Assembly: GCA_007922305.1 (NCBI GenBank)
Contig: ML677333.1
Span: 17,707,164-17,771,163 of the forward strand
Direction of reading: 5' to 3'
Length of the DNA: 64,000 nucleotides
Source: Dermatemys mawii
Taxonomy: Eukaryota; Chordata; Testudines; Dermatemydidae
The notes beneath the pieces are model-generated. The model saw only the letters and a program-made list of their open reading frames with translations, was not told where the DNA came from and ran no database searches. The position numbers and the translations under genes were made by a program. The first letter of the stretch is position 1. Each line of letters opens with the position of its first letter. This document shows, piece after piece, positions 46,916-57,500 of the stretch.

Positions 46916-47959
46916 TCTTTGGTATTAAGAGCTCCTAGAATAGCTCTCCATGATCATGCAGTGATACAATTTTCCATGCAGGAGTCAGAGCCCACCAATA
47001 TGAAGGTATATACCTTTTTTGTTTAAAAAAAATGTGTTATGATGGTAGCAATTGCACCCATGTAGCTCCATGATGTGTATTAGTTGTCAAATTAACAACT
47101 CAAAACCACTAAGCCTTTTCTTTTGGAAGATTTCTGAGAAGCACATCTCCAGAAGCAGGTAAATATGATGGCTTCTTTTCCTCAGTTTTTGATTATTTCA
47201 GTAATGATATAACCCTTGCCATCATAATAACTAAATGTGTACCTGCATAGTTACTCTTCAAGACACCAAGTGACAGTCCTGAGGTGGTAAGAGACTATTT
47301 AATTCCAGAATGACTTAAAATAAGATGCATTTAGTTTCTTGAAGACTTCATTAAGGGAATTTTTTACCCATCTTAGAGAATACATTTTAAGTTTAGTTTA
47401 AATATGCTTCAAGCTAATGCATTATTTACACAGATCATCCTCCCTGCCTCCACACCCGCAATCAACTCTGACCAATCATATGTTATCAGTATGAATTTTA
47501 GCTGAACAGAATTTACAATCAATTTAAGTATGGATCTGTATTACAAGGGGAGGGAAGCTCCCTAAAAGATGGAACCTCAAAACTAGTCACTCTCTATTTT
47601 ACCACCCATTTCTCCTTTTTGTTTGCATCATTCCCTCAGCTATATGAAAATCTTATTCTTTCTCTAAACTCCAAATAAAAGAAAAACACAAAATTTAATT
47701 AAATAGATAAAACTGAAGGAATAGCCTATACATTTGAGTTTAAGAAAGGAAAAGATTTAAAACAATATCTTGGAAACTTACCTAGTGTAAAATCAAAGCC
47801 CAACTAAATGCAATACTGCAGTTTAAAGAGAGTTTGAATGAAAGGGGTGGTAAAAGATGGCTGAATTTATAGCAGAAAGTTCTGCAGCCACAGTGCCCCT
47901 AGAGGAAACTTAACTCTTTAATGTGCTGATTTTCTCTCATTACCACTTTTAATATACTG

Positions 47960-48095
47960 AGTCTGGCCCTGATCCTGCAAATACATACACATGTGCTTGT
48001 CTTCACTTTAGGCCTGTGACTATTCTCATTAACTGCACTGGGACTACTCACAGTGTGTAAAGTTAAGCTTATGCTTAAATCTTTGCAAAGTTAGG
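47960..48095. repeat. Palindrome-type interspersed repeat (gatcctgcaa family)
   Basis: Left 'ctgatcctgcaaatacatac' and right 'taagcttatgcttaaatctt' plus 'tgcaaagttaggg' are loosely inverted around 'actgcactgggactactcac'. A further half-copy begins at about 48493. Confidence 0.5.
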
Positions 48096-48099
48096 GAGA

Positions 48100-49520
48100 A
48101 AAATATTGTACTTGTTAGTACAGCAACTTCTGGAGGAACAGGATAATTTTTGTGTATCTGCATGCAAATTTTAGATTAAATTTTCCCTGTTTTTATATTA
48201 AAATAACTTTTCACTTAAAATGTTTATGACCAGCTCTACCATTAGTGGATGGCCTACTGAAGAAATATATTAGCAGCTACTGCTACTACATAAAAAAGTT
48301 CAAGTAATAGAAGTCTGAGCATAAAAGGCTTAAGCATCAGAGGTTTAGTCTTTACTCTACAGGAGACATGTGATATATATATAGTAATTGTGTCTGTTTT
48401 ATGCAGCATATGGATTAATTATAGATTGGTGCCCCATCATTGAACTCTTGTGAATCACAGAAGCTCACGCTTTATCTAACCAAGGAGAGACTTTGGCCTT
48501 GATCCTGCAATGAGATCTGTGCAGCGGACTGCTGTAGACATCTGAAGCCCCACTGAATTCAGTAGAAATCATGCCTTTGTGTGACTGAGAAAGCATGTAA
48601 TGTTGCAATTTAGGGATGGGCCCACAAAGAGGATAAATAACCTGTTACTATTACCACCAGATAAAGAAATTCTCTTTTGGATCAAATAATAGCAACCTGC
48701 ATTTCTGGAGCTGTATTTCAGGGGATTCTAGTCCCTAGTCGTCCCTATGTGTGTGTCTTATTTGATTGATATAGTTGTTTCAGTGTTTGAAGAACATTTC
48801 CTGTGCCCAGAAAAGCTTTAATTTATTCTCTAGTTTTTGTTTTTCCTGTGTCCCACATGTGGGATCTTTGACATGTATTAGAAAGTCTAATGATATATTA
48901 GGGCCTTCACAGCTGGAGAGGGTTATGCCTACAACTAGTAGAAGATCATTTGAATGAAAAAAAAATGCAGATCTCTCAGTTTTAGAGCCTTGTGTAATAT
49001 TTGACCTTTTCCATTGTAAAACAATGTAAATAATACCTGTGTTTTGTAGAAAACTGTCTCCATACAAATTACAGCAGTAGAAAAGGTGTGACCTCTACCT
49101 CCCATGCCTTAATTCATTTCAATATAACCTGTCAAGCACTGACAATTTTGGGAAATGATTTCTCATTTGTATTAACACTGGTATATCAGCTATGGAAGGC
49201 ATAAGAGTAGATTGGCTGCCATACTGACATCAAGATCAGGGTTAGAGAAAACAGTGGTAAGAAATTATGCTGGAAGCACTGTTTTCCATACTTTGTTAAA
49301 TACCTTAATCTGGGGAAACACTTATTACCATTTCTGGCAAATACAATGGATCACCACCAGATTAAGAGTGAAGCTACATTGCAATTGTAGCTGCATCAGA
49401 GGTCTCACTTATAAACTTTCAAACTTTAGCCTACTTAGGGAACACAGTTAAGGTTTCTTACCTATATTACATTATTAAAACTGTGTTGTAACTATGCAGG
49501 GGAGGGAAGAACTCTGGTAA
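48100..49520. other. AT-rich intergenic stretch
   Basis: No supported gene; only short chance frames and a half-copy of the gatcctgcaa repeat. Confidence 0.45.
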
Positions 49521-49972
49521 TTAGCTCCCCTGACTTTAGAGAGGCAAGGTGGGTGAGGTAGTATCTTTTATTGGACCAACTTCTGTTGGTGAGAGAAACA
49601 AACTTTTGAGCCACATATTGCTCTTCTACAGGTTCTGGAAAAGTATTCTGAGCACCACAGATCATTGTAAGGTGGAACAGATTGTTTAGCATCAGTGGCA
49701 GATTAGCCACTGGACCAACTGTGCCCGTGCCCAGGGGCCCCGGCCAATTGGGAGCCCCTGGAAAAATGGATGCTCCACCCAATGCTCCTGTGCCCTGACC
49801 CTCCTCCCTGGCAGAGCACCAGATGGAGCAGAGCAAGCCCCGTGCCCTGACCCCATTTCCCTGGCAGGAGCGTGGAGGGAGGTTGGGGGACAGTGGGGCA
49901 GATGGGGTGGAGAGAGGCTCCCACTTGCTCTGGCCCAGAGCCCCACAAACCTCTAATCCACATATTCTAAGG

Positions 49973-51539
49973 CAGTGGTTCTCAGCCATGGATCTGCAGC
50001 TCCCTGGGAAGCTGTGATCCAGTTTCATAGGGTCCATGAACCCTGGTGCCCTGTGGGTAAGAATCCCACCCGGAGCCCATGGGCAGAGTTGGAGGAGGAT
50101 GGGGGGGGGCATTGCTCCCCCCTGCCCAAACTGCAGAGCCCTGACCAGAGCGGGCAGTCCTAGGAGCAGCTCCACAACTCCCCATTACCTTGTGATGGTG
50201 CACCCCATAAGGCTTTAAGGAATTATGCTTATGAATGCATATATGATATAAGTGGAATATGTTTAATGCTACATATGCCATGTAACATATCTCTGTAAAG
50301 GTGATGATCTACTGAATTGATTCCTCCTATTTGTATGCATGTATTTGTAGTTGAAGTTATGAATATTGGCTGTATACTTGCTTGATTTCTAGCCTTGGTG
50401 AAAGCATTTGGTCAGCATCTTGAGAAAGGAATGTGCAAATTAAGTGCCCAGTCAAGAAGCACTTAACAGTCAATAGAGCTTTGGAGGCTCCAATCCACAT
50501 AAGTGACCTCCTACCTGAGGACATTCAAGGCAGTATGTGAACAATGGCTGTTACCTGTAAATTCTGAGTCATCCATGGACATGTGACTTGCCCATGTGAA
50601 TCCAAATCTGTGAGATTGCCCATGTCATTCCAAATCACATGTGAGATTGCCCATGTAACTCCAAATCTTCATTTTGTAACTGGATTCTATGCATGAGAGA
50701 AGGAGGGGTGTCCACCCACAAGAGAGAGTCTATTCTAATATAAGAACTAGGGGCACCAAATGAAATTAATGGGCAGCAGGTTTAAAAAAATAAAAAGAAG
50801 TTCTTCTTCACTCAGTGCACAGCCAACCTGTGGAACTCCCTGACTGAGGAGGCTGTGAAGGCTAGGAATATAACAGGGTTTAAAAGAGAACTAGATAAAT
50901 TCATGGAGGTTAAGTCCATTAATGGCTATTAGCCAGGCTGGGTAAGGAGTGGTGTCCTTAGCCTCTGTTTGTCAGAGGGGGGTGATGGATGGCAGGAGAG
51001 AGATCGCTTGATCGTTACCTGTTAGGTTCACTCACTCCAGGGCACCTGGCATTGGCCACTGTCATTAGACAGGATACTGGGCTGGATGGACCTTTTGTCT
51101 GACCCAGTACGTCCATTGTTATGTTCTTATGCCCCAGCCCTACACCCAGGGCTCTGCTCCCAGCCCCACACATGCAGAAGCCCCTGCGCCTGGAGTTCAA
51201 CTCCCAGCCCCACAGGTGGGGTCCCAGCTGCTCTCCACTACCAGCCCCTGAAGTGGGGTCCCAGCTGCTGGCCCTGCCCACTCCCAGCCCCAACCCCCTT
51301 ACTCCCGTCTGGGTTCACCGCTCCCATAAACACGGCCCTGCTCCCAGCCCCAGCTCTAGAGTGGAGGGGGCATAGATGGGGTAAGAGTTGGCTTTCAGTA
51401 CCCCTAGTAAAAGTGTTCCAGCACCACTGGTCCCCTCCCTGCCCAGTGGCTGGAGCCCAAACACCGCCAACCGCAGGCCCGGGTTTTTTTTTTTAGCATG
51501 TTTGAGGGGGCTCAGAAAGAAAAAGGTTGAGAACCCGTG
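49973..51539. mobile_element. hAT element carrying a CR1 insertion
   Basis: Termini cagtggttctcagcc and, inverted, cacgggttctcaacc, flanked by the perfect 8-bp duplication ttctaagg (49965-49972, 51540-51547). It contains the CR1 3' end at 50738-51132. Proline-rich frames at 51086-51496 are compositional. Confidence 0.85.
50738..51132 (+). mobile_element. CR1-family 3' end
   Basis: 'aaatgaaattaatgggcagc' ... 'gtggaactccctgactgagg' ... 'tactgggctggatggacctt' ... ending gtccattgttatgttctt. Same 3' family as 13139-13395 (reverse) and 6478-6640. 5'-truncated and noncoding. Confidence 0.85.
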
Positions 51540-51590
51540 TTCTAAGGGATCATTCAAGGTAGAATGGCTCAAAAGATTGTCTCTCTTACC

Positions 51591-51830
51591 CAGTGGTTCT
51601 CATATTGTGGCTCAAGATCTCAAAATAGGTTGTGATCCCATTTTAACTTGGGTCTCCAGATGCTGGAATAAGACTTGATGGGGTCTGGGGCTAAAGCCAA
51701 AACCTGAGCCCCACAAGCCCACGCTGAAGGCAGCATTCTGGCTCAGGTTTCGGTCCCCGCATACTGGGGTCATGTAGTAATTTTTGTTGTCAGAAGGGGG
51801 TTGCGGTACAATGAAGTTTGAGAACCGCTG
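51591..51830. mobile_element. hAT-like element
   Basis: Begins cagtggttctcatattgtgg and ends aagtttgagaaccgctg, i.e. inverted termini of the cagtggttctca type. Part of the nest above; duplication not resolved. Confidence 0.65.
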
Positions 51831-51918
51831 CCAATAGAAGTTGGTCTAATGAAAGATATTACCTCACCCACTTCCTCTAATATCCTGGGACCCACACAGC
51901 TATATCTCCCCTGACTTT

Positions 51919-53390
51919 GTCATATGTTCTGGTGTAGATGGGGACGAAATGATTCCTATTACACTTGTCTGTGAATCCTGTCACTTAAAGCAAGTAGTGT
52001 GAGTTATGTAGCCTGGAATGCCTTCCCTGGATTGCCTCATCTACACTAAGCTTCCGAAAATCTCCACAAATCCACCAGTGGCATGACCTTGGGAAAGCTG
52101 GTATAAACCAGCCACTGGCATTTTTACTTCTTATGCAGCAGTGCTAGCTGACAAAGTAGTAAAAATGCCAGTTGCTAGTGTATATTAGTACTCCCATTGT
52201 TTCTGTCACTGCAGCACTACAGCAATGGTAGGAATATTTCAGAAAAAAATCCACATAGATGAAGCAAAAGTGATGTAATTATTTGATTACCTGCAGCTTC
52301 AGTGTTATTGACAGAGAGGAACAAAGATGAATGTGGATGGCATTCAGTGGACCTCAAAGTCATTCTTCTCTGTCTTTGAATCTGAACTCAATAAGTTGGT
52401 CATGACAGTTGAAGAGTTACTGATCAGTCCTGGCCTGTAAATTGAATTTATGGACCTGTCTGTTCAACCCAAGAATTAATTAGATGAATTTAACAGGGGG
52501 TCTTTTCTCTCCCCTTCATTTATTGCTGGTCACTTTTTTATCTATTGGCGAAAAGAGAATATAAATAAAAAATGAATGTGTAAACCTATACTGAATGTGA
52601 AAACCTTCTGTTATAGCAGGCTTTTAATTAAACAAAAAGCTAATCAAGGGCAGTCACACATGACATGCTGCAAATTCAGAGTAAAAAATGCTGAGAATCT
52701 CAATAAAAACCTTTAGAATGTTAACATTTTAATGAACATAAATATAAATAAGCCTTGGTGAAAATACCGAAAGCAGCCATTTCCTGAATGGGTATAATGT
52801 GAAGTTTCACCAATAAATTGTCAGAAGAAAAATGCCATGATTGTTATATTTTCAAGCCCAAATTAATTATCCTTTCACCCAATGCCTGTCAAAGATATAA
52901 AGATCTTAATTTCGGTAAGAAAATGGTAATGCTGAGTGGCAAGCATATTAAGGATCAGGTGAAATCTAAAATCGCTCCCACTCAGTTGAAGGGAAAATTG
53001 ATGTCAAAGTGGTCCATATTCTTTGTGTTTTATTAGACTTATTGCTGCCCCCGGATTTGCAGACTGGGGCCAGGACACCTACTTCCATCTTTATCTGGAC
53101 ATTTGCATTTCCTCCCATGTACGAAGAGGTTTCAAGGGCAGCAGCAAATGCAAGAGTGACAGCTGGTAATGAACGTGGAGCCCTCATGTGACAATATAAG
53201 GAGTCAGTCTGTACCACTTATGGGGTTGGAACTCTCTGTATCTATCTGTATCAAGCTGCAAAGTCCATTTTGACTGTAAGGATGGGCTTTGTGCTCTTAC
53301 TGCCTTTTGACCTCCCCCTTGGGATGAAAGCCGGTGGGGTGACGATGAGTGGCCAGGCAGGGCTAACAATGGAGAAACATTTAACATTGA
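51919..53390. other. AT-rich spacer before the RNASEH1 island
   Basis: No gene or repeat recognised with confidence. Confidence 0.45.
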
Positions 53391-53399
53391 CCGTCCTCT

Positions 53400-54560
53400 A
53401 TTGAAACGGAAGCCCCGTAGACACAGCGTTGGCCGTATTCCTCCCCCGCGGGCAATCCACTTTTCCAAGAGACTCTGCCCCTGCCGCGCCAAAGCTACTC
53501 GGCGCCACGAGTCGTTCCCGCCTCGGTCCCACTCCCAGGTGCGCCCGCCGGGGGAAGCCCCCGCTGAGGCGCTGATTGGTCGGGACGCCTGATCCCCCCG
53601 TCCTGAGGAGACCTGCTACAAAGCTCCCTGTTCCGCCCCCACCGCAACGCGCCGCGGAGCGCCCAGCAGCTCTACTGCCCCGGCGCGCCGGGCCTAGGAA
53701 GGGGACAGGTTAGGCAGGAGAGACGGACTGAGTTGCTGAGCAGGTGAGGGCTGCGCCGCCTCACCTGGCCCGTGCCCTGGGAGCGCGGCCTGACGCATGC
53801 ACTGAGGCGGGGCCGGGGAGCTCCGCCCCCCTAAGGCAGGCGCGAGCCGAAACACGCGTTGCCATGGTGGTTTGGAAAGCTGGGTGTGACGTTGGGGGTC
53901 AGCCACGTGGCCTGCGTTCTGCGGGAAGGGGTGTGACGCGTGGTGACGTATCGGCTGTAGCCTGCATTTGCGTCGACGCGCTTCCATCTGAAGTCCTCGT
54001 TGAATGAAAACGCGTGTTCTGTTAGTTTGGTCCGGTGCGGGACCTGTAACGAGCTGCCTCGCCTCGCCTACCAGCGAGTCCTCGAAGAGACTGGGCAACG
54101 CGCCTGCGCATTCGGCGTTCTTGTGCTAGGCGAAGGAACGCGGCGGTGGCTGCATCGTGCACCTGCGCAATAGGTCGGCCAAGCTAGCCTGATGCGAAGC
54201 CTCTGCATTGCGCTTGCACTGGTGGCGTGTGGCCGCCCCTTGCGCCTGCGCGGAGGGGAGGGCCGGGGCGGGGCATGTGACTGCCTGGTCCGCCGCACGG
54301 CAGAGTGTCTGTGCGGGAGGCAGGTTGGTGGGCGGTAGCGGGTTCGAGGCTCAGGGCCGGTAGGGCCGAGCCGGGTGGCGCTACCGCTTCCATGTTGCGG
54401 CGGCTGCTGGCGGCGCTCATTCACCCTTGTTTTGTGCCTAGGAGCGGCGGCGACGGGAGCAGCATGTTCTACGCGGTGCGCAGAGGCAGGCGGATCGGAG
54501 TCTATCAGACGTGGTGAGGGCGGGGCCCGCTCTCATACCGGCTGGGGGCTCGTCCCGGTA
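53400..54560. promoter_or_regulatory. RNASEH1: CpG island and promoter of RNASEH1
   Basis: About 1.1 kb of CpG-rich DNA around RNASEH1 exon 1. Visible elements: an inverted CCAAT box (ATTGG at 53575), a GCCACGTGGC E-box palindrome (53902-53911), TGACGT half-CRE sites near 53888 and 53943, and several cctgcgca NRF1-like half sites at about 54100-54250. The island extends about 900 bp upstream of the start codon, so divergent noncoding transcription is possible. Long frames on both strands are compositional. Confidence 0.8.
54392..54513 (+). CDS. RNASEH1: RNASEH1 exon 1
   Basis: From the first ATG to ACGTG/gtgagg. It contains both start codons (54392 and 54464), with no in-frame stop between them. 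Confidence 0.93.
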
Positions 54561-57500
54561 CTGGGCAAGGCCCAGACCCCGGTGTGGATCCCCCTCCACT
54601 ACTAGGCCTAGCAGCCGGATTGGCTGCCTCAGCCCTTCTGGTTGCGGCGCCCAGGCTTCCGCGTCCGCTGGTGGTAGGACAGGCCTGCACAACTCAGGGT
54701 CCTCGCTGCTTTCCATTACTGCAAAAAATTCAGCTGCGGCCGAAAAGCCCCGCCCTTCCCCCACCCCTCATCCACTTCCCCCCACCCCACCGCTTGGCTT
54801 GCCCCACCCCCCCCACTCACCCCCCTCGGGCCGCACAGTGAGCCTGTGCGGGCCGCATGTGGCCCCTGGGCCACATGTTGTGTAGGCCTATGGTAGGAGG
54901 AGGCCGCGGGCTCCTGTCCCAGCCCTGGGCTGCCTGGCTCCGTGCTGACAGGCCGCTTGTCGCTGCTGTGTTGCAGGGAGGAGTGCCGAGAGCAGGTGAA
55001 CAGGTACCCGGCCGCCAGCTTCAAGAAGTTTGCCAGCGAGGCAGAGGCTTGGTCCTTCGTGGACAGCGAGGCTCGGCAGTCCTCATCCCATTCAGCAGGT
55101 AGGATCCCAGCGAGTCCCTTCCAGCCTTCACAGGGTGGGACAGTGTCTGTACAGGAATATGTGTAGCAGGACTGCTAGGGGTATCGAGTCTGGTGCCCTA
55201 CCAGCAACCCCATCACATACCTCCGTATGTGCTTCCTGTTCGAGTTATTTGTATTGCGATGGTGACAACTTCTGCCCCAAACAACTTACACTCTAAGGCT
55301 ATGCCTTCACTACAGACCATACAGCGGCATAGCTGTACTGCAGACATGTGAAACCCGTGGGGAAAAATGCAGAAATTGGGCTTGTTTTTGGCTTAATTTG
55401 CTTGTGAGTTGCTTGATGGCAAGTTTTTAGCTGCTTGTTTGTTTGGCTTGTTGTAGCGTGTTGCTTTTTTTTTTTTTTTTTTAATTGGCTCCTGGCAAGC
55501 AGAGGGGGGAGATTCAGGGGTACACAGCAGGCCCACCACAGTCCCAGACTGCTGGCTGGGGGGGATCTAGTCTAGGGTGACCAGACAGCATGTATGAAAA
55601 ATCAGGGGCCGGGAGTAATAGGAACCTATAGTTAAAAAAATAAAACAACCACCAAAAATCGGGACTGTCCCTATAAAATCGAGACATCTGGTCATCCTAA
55701 TCTAGTCACATAGAGTGTTTGGGTTCTTGGGGATTGGCTCATTTTGGCCTTGTTTTAAAATGGAATTAGTTTGATTTTTGGCTTATTGTGAAAGTCTGGG
55801 CGCTTATTTACCGGGTGAAAGTTGGCAGCTGTGCTGTACTGCTGTGAGGTCTTCCATGTAACTGCTCCTTGCCTGCAGACAAGAGCTCTCTTGCCAGTGT
55901 TGTCCAGCACTCTGTCTCAGGGTGGCATTTTCAAAAGGGCCCAGCACTGGCTTTTAATGGTAGCAGAGTTAAGGCAATGCTGAGTGCTTCTGAAAATGTG
56001 CTCTGAGCTCATGTATCCTCAGTATCTAGTAAAACATATAGGATAAGGAAAGATCAGTGATGGCTTTGGATTAGTTATGTGAAGTATTATTTACTGTGCA
56101 ACTTTAAAGCTGAGTCTTAGTATTGAACTGCTCTTCTAAAGTTTAATTACATTATGCTGCTGCTAGATTTTTCAATGATTTTTTTCCAATGATCAGTTTT
56201 ATTTTAATGTATTTACTCCTGTTTAAAAATATTGCCACAGATAAAAAATATCCAAGAAACACAAAAGCAAATTTCTAACATTAAAACATGAAGTTATGCT
56301 CACTATATGCAATATAGAAAATATGACATGTGGAACATGGCTAAGTTAGTTTATGAACCTTAATGTCTGCATGTCCTGAGTGCTGAAATTTAACATGGCG
56401 TTAATGATAACGTGTATATTTATTTTTGTTCTTTTTTAAAAAGAAATTGTTGGTGATTGAAGGGATGCTGTGAAATTTAACTTGGTACTTCTGCCAGAAT
56501 GTCCTCCCTAGTAGTTTAACAAATAACTTCTAATAGTGCTGCATTTAGGTATGCATATTATAACTTTTTTTATACATAATATTTATAAAAAGTTATTTGT
56601 GTATATAATATTGTTTTTTCATAAGGTACTAGTGGCATATCTAATTTGTCACAAAAGAGTGACAGCTACAAAAATGAACTGGAAACAGCAAGCCCAAGTT
56701 ACAGGACATGCAAGAGACCATTGGAGCAGTCTTTGGAGGAAGAATCTAACAGAAAACACGTAAAATACAATGAGACATACTCGGCACCTTCAGTGAGCAA
56801 AGATAAATTTTCATATATGGGTAAGCCTCTTTGATGGGACTACAATTTGTTGAAGTACATTGAATGAATATGACGTATTCTAAACAGAGTGTTTAACAAG
56901 TCCCTAAAGTTGCTTCTTTCACTAACAGCCAAAACCTGGTTCAAGTTGAAATTCTCTAGTGTGAAGAAGCTTTGGCATGTCTTTTTCTGTGAGAAGTCCT
57001 CAACTCTTGCTGCTTGGTTTAAAAATGTAGATCTAACCCTCCAGGCATACTGTAAAGGTTATCTCTTCTACCCCTAGTCCTCCCTAATGAATGATTGAGG
57101 TAGGGTATTAAATAACCTTTTATTGTTTTGTGTGGGAGAACTGGATATCTGAATGCAAGCATTACAGTTTTGGCTTTCTAATAGCAATGTTTAGAGTGCC
57201 TTCAAAACAATAATAAATTTTAGTAGTCTTATGGTAAAGCATATTTTGAGTATATAACCCTACTATTATTGTATAGCTTGATCTGGCCACTGTAGATGGG
57301 ATGAAATCCTGTTTCAGTTGATACAGAATCATGTCAGAGCCCTGAGTAAATACACGTGAGTGAACACGTATTTTAACTTTTCATTGAGGCTGATGGACAT
57401 CTGAGAAAAATAAGATGGGACCTGGAGTTGGGGGCGTGAAGCTCTTCACACAAGAATCTTCTTGAGGCTTGGCAAGAATTTAGGTTCAAGTGAAAAAGTT

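Larger units (their letters stand above)
49538..51905. mobile_element. Multi-layer insertion nest
   Basis: The outer repeat (cttttattggaccaacttct ... on the left; agttggtctaatgaaagata ... on the right) is flanked by 13-bp direct repeats ctcccctgacttt (49525-49537, 51906-51918). Its two halves (49538-49690 and about 51832-51905) are separated by later insertions: an unidentified segment (about 49695-49964), the hAT element 49973-51539, and a further element with cagtggttctca / tgagaaccgctg termini (51591-51830). Confidence 0.75.

Noticed and set aside
49492..50175. Minus-strand 227-codon frame
   Set aside because: It spans the boundary between an outer repeat, an unidentified segment and a hAT element, so it cannot be an ancestral coding unit.
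54105..54764. Minus-strand frames within the RNASEH1 island
   Set aside because: GC-rich antisense frames overlapping real exon 1; no domain and no splice support.
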